A stretch of 64,000 nt of DNA from Rubrivivax sp. A210. GTDB lineage: Bacteria > Pseudomonadota > Gammaproteobacteria > Burkholderiales > Burkholderiaceae_C. Each line of letters starts with the position of its first letter. Within the stretch, counting starts at the first letter, position 1. A program made the translations under genes and the position numbers. Where the stretch lies: the NCBI RefSeq assembly GCF_904426505.1, contig NZ_CAJGBN010000067.1:177070-241069 (forward strand), read 5' to 3'. The notes under the pieces are model-generated. The model did no database searches and was not told the DNA's origin. It was given only the letters and a program-made list of their open reading frames with translations. This document shows positions 17,795 through 26,197 of this stretch, one piece after another.

Positions 17795-18364
17795 ATGGCG
17801 CTCAAGGCCACCATCTACAAGGCCGCGATCCAGATCGCCGACATGGACCGCGGCCTCTACGCCGACCATGCGCTGACGCTGGCGCTGCACCCGTCCGAGA
17901 CCGAGGAGCGCCTGATGGTGCGCCTGCTGGCCTTCGCCCTCAACGTGCCCGAGAACGACCACGGCGGCGCGCTGCAGATGGCGCGCGGCCTGTCCGACAC
18001 CGACGAGCCCGACCTCTGGCAGAAGGACCTTACGGGCCAGCTGCTGCACTGGATCGAGGTCGGCCAGCCCGACGAGCGCCGCCTGGCCAAGGCCAGCGGC
18101 ATGGCCGGCCGCGGCGGTCGCGTCAGCATCTACACCTACGGCAGCGCGGCGCCCATCTGGTGGGCACCGCTGGCGCCCAAGGTGGCGCGCCTGGCCAATC
18201 TGGCCGTCTGGCAGCTGCCCTCGGCGCAAAGCCAGGAGCTGGCCAAGCTGGCTGCGCGCTCGATGCAGCTGCAGCTGACCGTGCAGGACGGCCAGATCGG
18301 CATCGGCAATGCCCGCGACCACGTCGAACTGCACCCCGTGGCATTGAAAGAGGCCCTGGCTTGA
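17795..18364 (+). CDS. yaeQ: YaeQ family protein
   Basis: Conserved cytoplasmic protein of 189 residues with a PD-(D/E)xK nuclease-like fold in solved relatives; the E. coli homologue was once proposed as an RfaH substitute, but its role is unsettled. The N-terminal ATIYKAAIQIADMDRGLYADHALTLALHPSETEERLMVRLL and VSIYTYGSAAPIWW segments are diagnostic. The 237-base gap upstream holds no gene; it contains a GTGGCA/TGCCAC inverted repeat near 17720-17745 and no convincing -10 box. The stop overlaps the TTG start of the downstream peptidase. Confidence 0.92.
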   Translation: MALKATIYKAAIQIADMDRGLYADHALTLALHPSETEERLMVRLLAFALNVPENDHGGALQMARGLSDTDEPDLWQKDLTGQLLHWIEVGQPDERRLAKASGMAGRGGRVSIYTYGSAAPIWWAPLAPKVARLANLAVWQLPSAQSQELAKLAARSMQLQLTVQDGQIGIGNARDHVELHPVALKEALA

Positions 18365-20481
18365 AATTTTTTCTGTCCCGCGTGTACGCGGCCCTGGCCG
18401 CCGCCCTTCTGTTGGCCAGCACCACCCCCGCCATGACCCAGCCCACCCCTGACCCCTATCTCTGGCTCGAAGAAGTACAGGGCGAACGCGCCCTGGCCTG
18501 GGTGCGCGAGCGCAATGCCGAAAGCGAGAAGCGTCTGCAGGCCGACCCCGGCTTCGCCGAGCGCCGGCGCCAAATCCGCGAGGTGCTCGACGCCGCCGAC
18601 CGCATCCCCTACGTCTCGCGCACCGGCGAGCACTTCTACAACCTGTGGAAGGACGCCGCCAACCCGCGCGGCCTGTGGCGGCGCACCACGCTGGCCGAGT
18701 ACCGCAAGCCGCAGCCGGCCTGGGAAACGGTGCTGGACCTCGACGCCCTGGGCCGCGCCGAAGGCGAGAACTGGACCTGGGGCGGCGCCACCTGCCTGGG
18801 CCCGGCCTACCGCCGCTGCCTGGTGGCGCTGTCGCGCGGCGGCGCCGACGCCGCCGTGGTGCGCGAATTCGATCTTGTGGACAAGCGCTTCGTGGCTGGC
18901 GGCTTCCAGGTGCCCGAGGCCAAGACCCAGGTCGCCTGGCTGGACGCCGACACGGTCTACGTCGGCACCGACTTCGGCCCCGGCTCGCTCACCGATTCCG
19001 GCTACGCCCGCGTCTTCAAGCGCTGGAAGCGCGGCCAGCCGCTGAACCAGGCGGCGACGGTGTTCGAGGGCGAGACCAAGGACGTGGCCGCCTCGCTGGC
19101 CGTCGACGCCACGCCGGGCTTCGAGCGCACCCTGGTTGCGCGCGCCCTCGATTTCTACAACGAGCGTCTGTTCCTTCTGCAAGACGGCAAGCCCGTGGCC
19201 GTGGCCAAGCCCGACGACGCCAAGCTGCAGTTCTGGCGCGAGCGCGTGCTGATCGAGCTGCGCAGCGACTGGGCCCTGCCCGGCCGCACCTGGCCGCGCG
19301 GCTCGCTGCTGGTGGCCGACGCCGCCGCCTACCTGAAGGGTGGGCGCGACTTCACGGCCCTCTTCACGCCCAGCGCCACGCGCTCGCTGGCCGGCTTCTC
19401 CCTCTCGCGCAGCGTCTTGCTCATCAACGTGCTCGACAACGTGGCCAGCCGGCTCGAGGAATGGAGCGTGCGCGACGGCCGCTGGCAGCGCCGCGAGGTG
19501 GCCGCGCCCTTCCCCGGCGATCTCACGGCCACGGCCCTGCACGACCCGCTGCTGGCCCGCGACGAGCTGGCCGAGGACTACCTGCTCAACGCCGCCGATT
19601 TCCTGCAGCCCGATTCGCTGCAGCTCGGCCGCACCGGCAGCGACGAGCGCAGCCTGCTCAAGACCCGCCCTGGCCATTTCGACGCCAGCGGCGTGCGCGT
19701 CGAGCAGCGCTTCGCCACCTCCAAGGACGGCACGCGCGTGCCCTACTTCGTGATCTGGCCCCAGGGCGCCCAGGCCGACGGCGACAACCCCACCCTGCTC
19801 TACGGCTATGGCGGCTTCGAGGTGTCGCTGACGCCCTGGTACTCGGGCGCCCGCGGCCGCGTCTGGACGGCGCGCGGCGGCGTCTACGTGGTGGCCAACA
19901 TCCGCGGCGGCGGCGAGTTCGGCCCCGGCTGGCACCAGGCCGCGCTGCGCGAGAACAAGCAGAAGAGCTACGACGACTTTGCCGCCGTCGCCGAAGACCT
20001 GATCGCACGCAAGGTGACGCGGCCGGCCCGCCTGGGCATACAGGGCGGCAGCAACGGCGGCCTGCTGGTGGGCGCGGTGATGCTGCAGCGGCCCGAGCTG
20101 TTCGCCGCCGTCGTCTGCCAGGTGCCGCTGCTGGACATGCAGCGCTTCCACAAGCTGCTCGCCGGCGCCTCGTGGATGGCCGAGTACGGCAACCCCGACC
20201 AGGGCGGCGACTGGGCCTTTCTCTCGCGCTACAGCCCCTACCAGAACGTGAAGGCTGGCGCGCGCCTGCCGCGCGTGCTGTTCACCACCAGCACCCGCGA
20301 CGACCGCGTCCACCCCGGTCACGCGCGCAAGATGGCGGCCCGCATGATGGAGCTGGGCCACGCGCCGCTGTACTGGGAAAACATCGAGGGCGGCCATGGC
20401 GGCGCCGCCGACAACACCCAGCTGGCCCAGATGATGGCGCTGGAATACAGCTTCCTCTGGCAGGTGCTGGGCAGCCGCTGA
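18361..20481 (+). CDS. Exported S9A prolyl oligopeptidase family serine peptidase
   Basis: Serine peptidase of 706 residues that cleaves short peptides, often after proline. It has an N-terminal seven-bladed propeller and a C-terminal alpha/beta hydrolase domain. The nucleophile sits in GIQGGSNGGLLVGAV, the Asp in TSTRDDRVHPGHA and the His in EGGHGGAADN. YGYGGFEVSLTPWYS and NIRGGGEFGPGWH are typical S9A segments. The best start is TTG 18361 (TTGA overlapping the yaeQ stop), because it supplies a complete signal peptide: two basic residues, a hydrophobic core and Ala-rich cleavage region. The ATG at 18433 would remove it. Periplasmic location is therefore likely. Confidence 0.87.
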   Translation: MKFFLSRVYAALAAALLLASTTPAMTQPTPDPYLWLEEVQGERALAWVRERNAESEKRLQADPGFAERRRQIREVLDAADRIPYVSRTGEHFYNLWKDAANPRGLWRRTTLAEYRKPQPAWETVLDLDALGRAEGENWTWGGATCLGPAYRRCLVALSRGGADAAVVREFDLVDKRFVAGGFQVPEAKTQVAWLDADTVYVGTDFGPGSLTDSGYARVFKRWKRGQPLNQAATVFEGETKDVAASLAVDATPGFERTLVARALDFYNERLFLLQDGKPVAVAKPDDAKLQFWRERVLIELRSDWALPGRTWPRGSLLVADAAAYLKGGRDFTALFTPSATRSLAGFSLSRSVLLINVLDNVASRLEEWSVRDGRWQRREVAAPFPGDLTATALHDPLLARDELAEDYLLNAADFLQPDSLQLGRTGSDERSLLKTRPGHFDASGVRVEQRFATSKDGTRVPYFVIWPQGAQADGDNPTLLYGYGGFEVSLTPWYSGARGRVWTARGGVYVVANIRGGGEFGPGWHQAALRENKQKSYDDFAAVAEDLIARKVTRPARLGIQGGSNGGLLVGAVMLQRPELFAAVVCQVPLLDMQRFHKLLAGASWMAEYGNPDQGGDWAFLSRYSPYQNVKAGARLPRVLFTTSTRDDRVHPGHARKMAARMMELGHAPLYWENIEGGHGGAADNTQLAQMMALEYSFLWQVLGSR

Positions 20482-20486
20482 GGCTC

Positions 20487-21236
20487 ATGCTGACCTGGAT
20501 CGACGACGGCCAGCCGCTGCCGCCCCCCGCCGAGGCCGAGGGCGCCGACAGCGAGGTGCCGGGGCTGCTGGCCGCCGGCGGCCGGGTCACGCCGCGGCGG
20601 CTTGAAGAAGCCTACAGCCAGGGCATCTTTCCCTGGTACGGGCCGGGCCAGCCGGTGCTGTGGTGGAGCCCCGATCCGCGCATGGTGCTGGCGGTGGCCG
20701 ATTTCCGCGTCTCGCATTCGCTGCGCAAGTCGCTGCGACGCTTTCTGCGCACGCCCGGCTGCGAAGTGCGCTTCGACAGCGCCTTCGAACAGGTCATGGA
20801 TGCCTGCGCCGGCACGCCGCGCCCGGGCCAGGACGGCACCTGGATCGTGCCCGAGATGGTGGCCGCCTACTGCGCCTGGCACCGCCACGGCTTCGTCCAC
20901 AGCGCCGAGACCTGGATCAACGGCGAACTGGCCGGTGGCCTCTACTTCGTCTGCATAGGCCGCATGTGCTACGGCGAATCGATGTTCGCCCACCGCACCG
21001 ACGCCTCCAAGATCGCACTGGCCGCCTTCGTCGCCGCCTGCCGCGCCCGCGGCGTGGCACTGGTCGATTGCCAGCAGAACACCCGCCACCTGGCCAGCTT
21101 CGGTGCGCGCGAGATTTCACGCACCGCCTTCCAGCAGCACCTGGCCGCGGTGGTGCCAGCCACCCCGGCGCTGGAATGGACCTATGATGAATCGGCCTGG
21201 GATCTGCTGGGCATCACGGCCGACCGCGGCCCCTGA
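20487..21236 (+). CDS. aat: Leucyl/phenylalanyl-tRNA--protein transferase
   Basis: Transfers Leu or Phe from aminoacyl-tRNA to N-terminal Arg or Lys of proteins, creating degrons read by ClpS/ClpAP. The 249-residue protein shows the family hallmarks: YSQGIFPWYGPGQPVLWWSPDPRMVL, the CGTP-like segment around DACAGTPR, WINGELAGGLYFVCIGRMCYGESMFA and SKIALAAFVAACRARGVALVDCQ. The gene starts five bases after the peptidase stop and is followed six bases later by the second N-end transferase, so both branches of the bacterial N-degron pathway are co-transcribed. Confidence 0.96.
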   Translation: MLTWIDDGQPLPPPAEAEGADSEVPGLLAAGGRVTPRRLEEAYSQGIFPWYGPGQPVLWWSPDPRMVLAVADFRVSHSLRKSLRRFLRTPGCEVRFDSAFEQVMDACAGTPRPGQDGTWIVPEMVAAYCAWHRHGFVHSAETWINGELAGGLYFVCIGRMCYGESMFAHRTDASKIALAAFVAACRARGVALVDCQQNTRHLASFGAREISRTAFQQHLAAVVPATPALEWTYDESAWDLLGITADRGP

Positions 21237-21242
21237 GCACCG

Positions 21243-22001
21243 GTGAAGCATCTCGAGGATCTGCCGCTGCGCTCGTTGCAGTTCTATGCAACGGCACCCT
21301 ATCCCTGCAGCTACCTGCCGGCCCGGCAGGCACGCTCGCAGGTGGCCACGCCCAGCCACCTGATCCATGCCGACGCCTATTCAGAGCTGGTGGCCAAGGG
21401 CTTCCGGCGCAGCGGCATGTTCACCTACCGCCCCTATTGCGACGGCTGCCGTGCCTGCGTGCCGCTGCGCATCCTGGTCAATGATTTCCAGCCCACGCGC
21501 AGCCAGCGCCGTGCGCGCCGCCGCCACGGCCAGCTGCAGTCGCGCGTGCTGCGCCTGGGCTTTGTGCCCGAGCACTACGAGCTCTACCTGCGCTACCAGG
21601 CCGGCCGCCACAGTGGCGGCGGCATGGACCACGACAGCGTCGACCAGTACACCCAGTTTCTGCTGCAGAGCCGCGTCAATTCACGCCTGGTCGAATTCCG
21701 CGATCCGCCGCCACCCGACATGCCCGGCAGCCTGGGCGTGCTGCGCATGGTGGCCATCCTCGACGTGCTGAGCGACGGCATCTCGGCCGTCTACACCTTC
21801 TACGACCCCGACCCCGCCGCCTGCTACGGCACCTATTGCGTGGTCTGGCAGGTCGAGCAGACGCGCCAGCTCGAGCTGCCCTATGTCTACTTGGGCTACT
21901 GGATCGCCGAGAGCCCCAAGATGGCCTACAAGGCCCAGTTCGGGCCGCACGAATTGCTGCGCGACGGCATCTGGCAGCCGCCCGGCTCAGCCGCCGGCTG
22001 A
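21243..22001 (+). CDS. bpt: Aspartate/glutamate leucyltransferase Bpt
   Basis: Transfers leucine to N-terminal Asp or Glu (the ATE1-like branch of the bacterial N-degron pathway). The 252-residue protein has the N-terminal cysteine motif (PYPCSYLP, CDGCRACVPLRILV) and the C-terminal ATE domain (AVYTFYDPD, YCVVWQVEQTRQLELPYVYLGYWIAESPKMAYKAQF). The GTG start six bases after aat and the SPKMAYK box fit family length. Its 3' end overlaps the convergent NUDIX-MBL gene by 15 bases. Confidence 0.95.
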   Translation: MKHLEDLPLRSLQFYATAPYPCSYLPARQARSQVATPSHLIHADAYSELVAKGFRRSGMFTYRPYCDGCRACVPLRILVNDFQPTRSQRRARRRHGQLQSRVLRLGFVPEHYELYLRYQAGRHSGGGMDHDSVDQYTQFLLQSRVNSRLVEFRDPPPPDMPGSLGVLRMVAILDVLSDGISAVYTFYDPDPAACYGTYCVVWQVEQTRQLELPYVYLGYWIAESPKMAYKAQFGPHELLRDGIWQPPGSAAG

Positions 22002-23627
22002 GACCCAGCGTTCGCCGTCGCGGTACACGGCGCCCTCGGCCTCCAGCTTGAGCAGATGCGCCAGCAGCGAGCGCTCAGCCATGGCGTGGCGGGCCGGCGG
22101 CACATCGTCGTAGACCAAGGGCAGCAACGCCTCGATGGCAAGGGGTGACGCGGCGTGCAGTTGCTCCAGCACCTTGGCCTCGCGGCGCAGGCGGTGGGCG
22201 ATGAGGGCGCGCACCGCGGCCTGCGGCGCGCCCACCAGGAAGCCGTGGCCCGGGGCCAGCCATTCCAGGTCCAGCTCCAGCAGGCCTCGCAGCGCCGCCA
22301 GGTAGGCCGCCATCTCGCCGTCGGGCGGGTTGATGACCACCGTCGAGCCCTGCATCACATGGTCGCCGGTGAAGAGCGTGCGCTCTTCTTCCAGCAGGTA
22401 GCACAGGTGGTTGCTGGCGTGGCCGGGCGTGTGGATCACGCGCAGATGGGCGCCACCGGGCAGCGGCAGGCGCTCGCCGCCCTGCAGTTCGATGGTCGGC
22501 GCAAAGCCCTCCTCCTGCCACTGCGGGTGGCGGGCGATGCGGCCCAGCACCGGCGCGCCAGTGACCTGCGCCAGCGCCGCCGCGCCCGGCGAGTGATCGC
22601 GGTGGGTGTGGGTGACAAGGATGCGGGTGATGCCGCCGGCGCCGGCCGCCAGCAGGGCCTGCAGATGCGACTCGCTCAGCGGCCCGGGGTCGATCACGGT
22701 CCAGGCGCCGGGCGCGCCGACGAGGTAGCTGTTGGTGCCGGGGCCGGTCATGGGGCCGGGGTTGGGCGCGGTGAGGCGCAGGATGGTCGGCGACAGCCGC
22801 ACCGGCGCTCCGGGCCGCAACTCGCAGCTCACGTCGCCGCGGCCTTCGGGGTCGAGACGGGCGATCTCGGCATAGGGCAGCTCGTCGGGCATCACGGTGC
22901 GGCGGCCGCGCGACGAAGTGGCGGCGCGGGGCATGATGAGTGGAATGTCCCGCCGCGCCCTCGCCTCGGCCAGCGCCGCCTCGGCAGTGGCCGAGCGGGC
23001 CAGGTCCTGCAGCGTGCGCTGGGTCACCGGCAGCAACTTCAGGCCCAGGGCCGGGTCGAGCGCGGCGCGTGGGGCCAGCCACATCAGCGCCTGCGCCTCG
23101 CCCCCGTCGGCCTGCGCCTCCTGGCCGGCCGGCGCATGCGCGGCAAAGAAACGGGTGTCGAAGCGCTTGGCCATGCCCGGTGGCGTGAGCCAGTGGCTGT
23201 GATAGACCAGGGCCGCGGCGTCCAGGCGCAGGCCGGCGGCGGCGCAGAACTCGGCGATGCCGGCGCTGCCGTCTTGCAGGCGATTGCGCCAAGGCTGCAG
23301 CGCCGCGAGGTCGAAGCTGCCGTTGGCGAGCAGCAGACCCACTTCCTCGAAGGTCTCGCGCAGCGCCGCCACCACATAGTCCAGCCCCCCTTGGCGCAGG
23401 CCCAGGCGGGCGCTGGTGCCGGCATCGTCAGCGCCATCGCACAGGCCGTGGGCCTCGCGGTCGCGGGCGTCGAGCACGCCGCCCGGGAAGACGGCGGCAC
23501 CGCCGCGGTGGTCGCCCTCGCGCTCGGCGCGGCGCAGCATCAGCACTTCCAGGCCGTCGGCGCCGTCGCGCAGCAGCAGCAGCGAAGCGGCGCGGCGCGC
23601 GTCGGCCGGCGTGGCGTGGCCGCTCAC
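21987..23627 (-). CDS. Fused NUDIX hydrolase / metallo-beta-lactamase-fold hydrolase
   Basis: Two-domain protein of 546 residues. Residues 1 to about 260 form a NUDIX domain with core RETFEEVGLLL, separated from the upstream Gly by a long insertion (GGVLDARDREAHG...), the layout of NUDT19-like enzymes. Residues about 275-545 form a metallo-beta-lactamase domain with VTHTHRDHSPGA, GHASNHL, FTGDHVMQGS and PGHG, plus a C-terminal winged-helix-like tail. NUDT19-type NUDIX enzymes hydrolyse CoA derivatives, and the upstream neighbour is a CoA-transferase, so a role in acyl-CoA handling is plausible but inferred. The GTG start overlaps the CoA-transferase stop (GTGA). Longer in-frame starts would overlap it extensively. 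Confidence 0.88.
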   Translation of the reverse strand: MSGHATPADARRAASLLLLRDGADGLEVLMLRRAEREGDHRGGAAVFPGGVLDARDREAHGLCDGADDAGTSARLGLRQGGLDYVVAALRETFEEVGLLLANGSFDLAALQPWRNRLQDGSAGIAEFCAAAGLRLDAAALVYHSHWLTPPGMAKRFDTRFFAAHAPAGQEAQADGGEAQALMWLAPRAALDPALGLKLLPVTQRTLQDLARSATAEAALAEARARRDIPLIMPRAATSSRGRRTVMPDELPYAEIARLDPEGRGDVSCELRPGAPVRLSPTILRLTAPNPGPMTGPGTNSYLVGAPGAWTVIDPGPLSESHLQALLAAGAGGITRILVTHTHRDHSPGAAALAQVTGAPVLGRIARHPQWQEEGFAPTIELQGGERLPLPGGAHLRVIHTPGHASNHLCYLLEEERTLFTGDHVMQGSTVVINPPDGEMAAYLAALRGLLELDLEWLAPGHGFLVGAPQAAVRALIAHRLRREAKVLEQLHAASPLAIEALLPLVYDDVPPARHAMAERSLLAHLLKLEAEGAVYRDGERWVSAGG

Positions 23628-24769
23628 CGCGCCACCCCGGCGGCCCGGAGCGCGGCGATCTCGGCGGCGCCGAAGCCGGCCTCGCGCAAGACTTCGTCCG
23701 TATGCTGGCCGAGTTCGGGCGCCGGCCGCGGCAGGGCCGCCGGCGTGCGGTCGAAGCGCGGCGCTGCGGCGGGCTGCACGACGCCGTCGATCTCGACGAA
23801 GGCGGCGCGTTCGCGCGCATGGGGGTGCTGCGGCGCCTCGGCCAGGCTGAGCACCGGCGCGAAACAGGCGTCGCTGCCTTCGAGGCGCGCACACCACTCG
23901 TCGCGCGTGCGCTGGCGCAACGCGGCAGCGATGGCCGCGCGCATCTCGGGCCACAGGCGGCGCTCGTACTGGCCCTGCACGAAGCGTTCATCGAGGGCCA
24001 GCACCCGCGCCAGCTGGGCAAAGAACTTGGGCTCCAGCGCGCCCACGCTGACCCAGCGGCCGTCGGCCGTCTCGTAGCAGGCGTAGAAGGGCGCGCCACC
24101 GTCGAGCAGGTTGTGGCCGCGCGGCTCGTTCCAGCCGCCGCCGGCGCTCAATCCGTAGAAGAGGCCGGCCAGCGCGGCAGCGCCGTCCACCATCGCCGCG
24201 TCGACCACCTGGCCGCGGCCCGAGCGCTGGCGCTCGAACAGCGCCGCCAGCACGCCGAAGGCGAGGAACATCGCGCCGCCGCCGTAGTCGCCCACCAGGT
24301 TGAGCGGCGGCACGGGCGCGCCGCCGGCCGGGCCTATGGCACCGAGCACGCCGCTGAGCGCGACGTAGTTGATGTCGTGGCCGGCGGCGCTGGCCAGCGG
24401 CCCGGTCTGGCCGAAGCCGGTCATGCGGCCATAGACCAGGCGCGGGTTGCGCGCCTGGCAGTCGGCCGGGCCCAGGCCCAGTTTTTCCATCACGCCCGGG
24501 CGCAGGCCCTCGATCAGCACATCGGCGCCGTCGGCCAGGCGCAGCACGGCGGCGCGCCCGGCCGCGGCCTTGAGGTCCAGCACCACCGAGCGCCGGCCGC
24601 GCGCATTGACATCGTGCTGGCGCGCCATCGCCAGGCCCAGGCCGCTGGGCTCGGGGCGGTCGACGCGCACGACATCGGCGCCCAGGTCCGACAGCAGCAT
24701 GCCGCACAGCGGCACCGGGCCGATGGCGGCGATCTCGACCACGCGCAGGCCTTGCAGCGGCCCGCTCAT
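23624..24769 (-). CDS. Family III CoA-transferase (CaiB/BaiF; alpha-methylacyl-CoA racemase-like)
   Basis: Family III CoA-transferase of 381 residues. The N-terminal LQGLRVVEIAAIGPVPLCGMLLSDLGADVVRVDRP, the RSVVLDLK motif and the catalytic Asp in NLVGDYGGGAMFLAFG match the alpha-methylacyl-CoA racemase branch. PGVMEKLGLGPADC and GRMTGFGQTGP are standard family segments. These enzymes either move CoA between acids or epimerise 2-methylacyl-CoA in branched-fatty-acid and sterol breakdown. ATG 24769 is chosen since GGAG lies nine bases upstream. It is coupled through GTGA to the NUDIX-MBL gene. Confidence 0.92.
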   Translation of the reverse strand: MSGPLQGLRVVEIAAIGPVPLCGMLLSDLGADVVRVDRPEPSGLGLAMARQHDVNARGRRSVVLDLKAAAGRAAVLRLADGADVLIEGLRPGVMEKLGLGPADCQARNPRLVYGRMTGFGQTGPLASAAGHDINYVALSGVLGAIGPAGGAPVPPLNLVGDYGGGAMFLAFGVLAALFERQRSGRGQVVDAAMVDGAAALAGLFYGLSAGGGWNEPRGHNLLDGGAPFYACYETADGRWVSVGALEPKFFAQLARVLALDERFVQGQYERRLWPEMRAAIAAALRQRTRDEWCARLEGSDACFAPVLSLAEAPQHPHARERAAFVEIDGVVQPAAAPRFDRTPAALPRPAPELGQHTDEVLREAGFGAAEIAALRAAGVAR

Positions 24770-24782
24770 TGCCAAAGGCTCC

Positions 24783-26069
24783 TCAATCGGCTTCCTCGAC
24801 GAAGTGGCGGCGCGCCCGGCGCAGCGAGAGATAGACCAGGCCCGCCACCAGCGGCACCGACAGGCCCATGGTCAGCTCGGGGTCGAGCTTCAGTCCGCCG
24901 GCCTTGACGCCCTTGGCGACATAGCCCACCAGGCCCACCAGGTAGTAGGCGATGGCCGCCACCGAAAGGCCTTCCACCGTCTGCTGCAGCCGCAGCTGCA
25001 GACGGGCGCGCCGGTTCATCGAGGCCAGCAAGGCCTGGTTCTGGCGCTCGCGAGCGATGTCCACGCGCGTGCTCAGCAGCGCGCTGGCCTGGGCCACGCG
25101 CTCCGACAGGTCGTGCAGGCGCGACGACACCGTCAGCACCGTGGCCACGGCCGGCTCGAAGCGGCGGCCCATGAAGCCGCCAATGGTGGACAGGCCGGCG
25201 ATGCGCGTCTCGCGCAGCTCGGCGATGCGCGTGCGCACCAGCTCGGCATAGGCGCGGCAGGCGCCGAAGCGGAACTGGCTCGCCGCCAGGCCGCTCTCGA
25301 CCTCGGCCGCCAGGCGGGTGAGATCGTGCAGCAGCGCCTCGTCGGCGCCCTCGTCGCGCGCAATGCCATCGGTGAGCGTGGCCAAGGCTTTCTCGATGGC
25401 CACGATGCGCGGCGCCTGGCGGCGCGCGATGGGCAGGGCCAGCAAGGCCATCATGCGGTAGGCCTCGATCTCGAACAGGCGCTGCACCAGGCGGCCGGCG
25501 GCGCGCGGCTGCAGGCCGCGGCGGCCCAGCAGCAGAAAGCGCGAGCAGCCGTCGCCGTGGATGCGGAAGTCGGTATAGACCTGGGCGTCGCCGTCGGCGG
25601 TTTCGGCGCCGACCACCAGGTGGTCCTCGAAATGGCGCGCCAGCTCGGCGTCGTCGGGCAACTGGGCCGGCGCCTCAACCAGCGTCGCGTGGGCTGACAT
25701 CAGCGTCAGCCCCGGCAGGCCGCGCAGCCAGCCCTCGGGCAGCAGCGAGGCCGCCGGCTCGGCAAAGGGTGTGCGTTCTTCGCCCGGTGCCACCAGGGTC
25801 CAGGACGAGAACTCGCCGTGGCGCTCCCACTTCAGGCGCAGGCCACCCAGGCGGGCGCTGAAATGCGTGGCGTCGCGCGCCGGGCCGGCCACCGCATAGC
25901 GCTCGCACAGCCGGGCCAGATGGGCGGCCTCGTGTTCGCGCTCATCGACGTCGACCAGCAGCGCCAGGTAGGTGGCGCGCGCCGGCATGGGCATGGGCTC
26001 GGGCGGCCGCGCATGCACTTCCTCGGCCAGCGCGAAGCGCTCCGGGTGGTCGTGGGGCAGCAGGCTCAC
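24783..26069 (-). CDS. DUF3422 family membrane-anchored protein
   Basis: Protein of unknown function, 428 residues, of the DUF3422 family. The first 330 residues are soluble and mostly helical (LPHDHPERFALAEEVHARPPEPM is the conserved start). Two C-terminal membrane segments follow (about 367-387, VAAIAYYLVGLVGYVA; and about 398-416, GLSVPLVAGLVYLSL), ending in a basic tail. That topology resembles CorA-like or small-ion-channel ends but no GMN motif is visible, so transport is not claimed. It starts with GTG and lies 13 bases upstream of the CoA-transferase. Confidence 0.85.
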   Translation of the reverse strand: MSLLPHDHPERFALAEEVHARPPEPMPMPARATYLALLVDVDEREHEAAHLARLCERYAVAGPARDATHFSARLGGLRLKWERHGEFSSWTLVAPGEERTPFAEPAASLLPEGWLRGLPGLTLMSAHATLVEAPAQLPDDAELARHFEDHLVVGAETADGDAQVYTDFRIHGDGCSRFLLLGRRGLQPRAAGRLVQRLFEIEAYRMMALLALPIARRQAPRIVAIEKALATLTDGIARDEGADEALLHDLTRLAAEVESGLAASQFRFGACRAYAELVRTRIAELRETRIAGLSTIGGFMGRRFEPAVATVLTVSSRLHDLSERVAQASALLSTRVDIARERQNQALLASMNRRARLQLRLQQTVEGLSVAAIAYYLVGLVGYVAKGVKAGGLKLDPELTMGLSVPLVAGLVYLSLRRARRHFVEEAD

Positions 26070-26185
26070 GGTCGGCGGCCGGACGCAGCGGCCGGCACAT
26101 CAGCGAGGGTCGTCAGGTGCGGCATGGCGGGCGGCTGGGATGGGGCGGGCAGTATATCGAGCGCCATCCCCGGCCAGCGCCTGCC

Positions 26186-26191
26186 TAAACT
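26186..26191 (+). promoter_or_regulatory. -10-like box of the Sir2 gene
   Basis: TAAACT lies six bases before the Sir2 ATG with no Shine-Dalgarno sequence, again matching a leaderless promoter. It sits in the 128-base divergent gap shared with the DUF3422 gene, which shows no other clear site. Confidence 0.45.
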
Positions 26192-26197
26192 GGCGCG

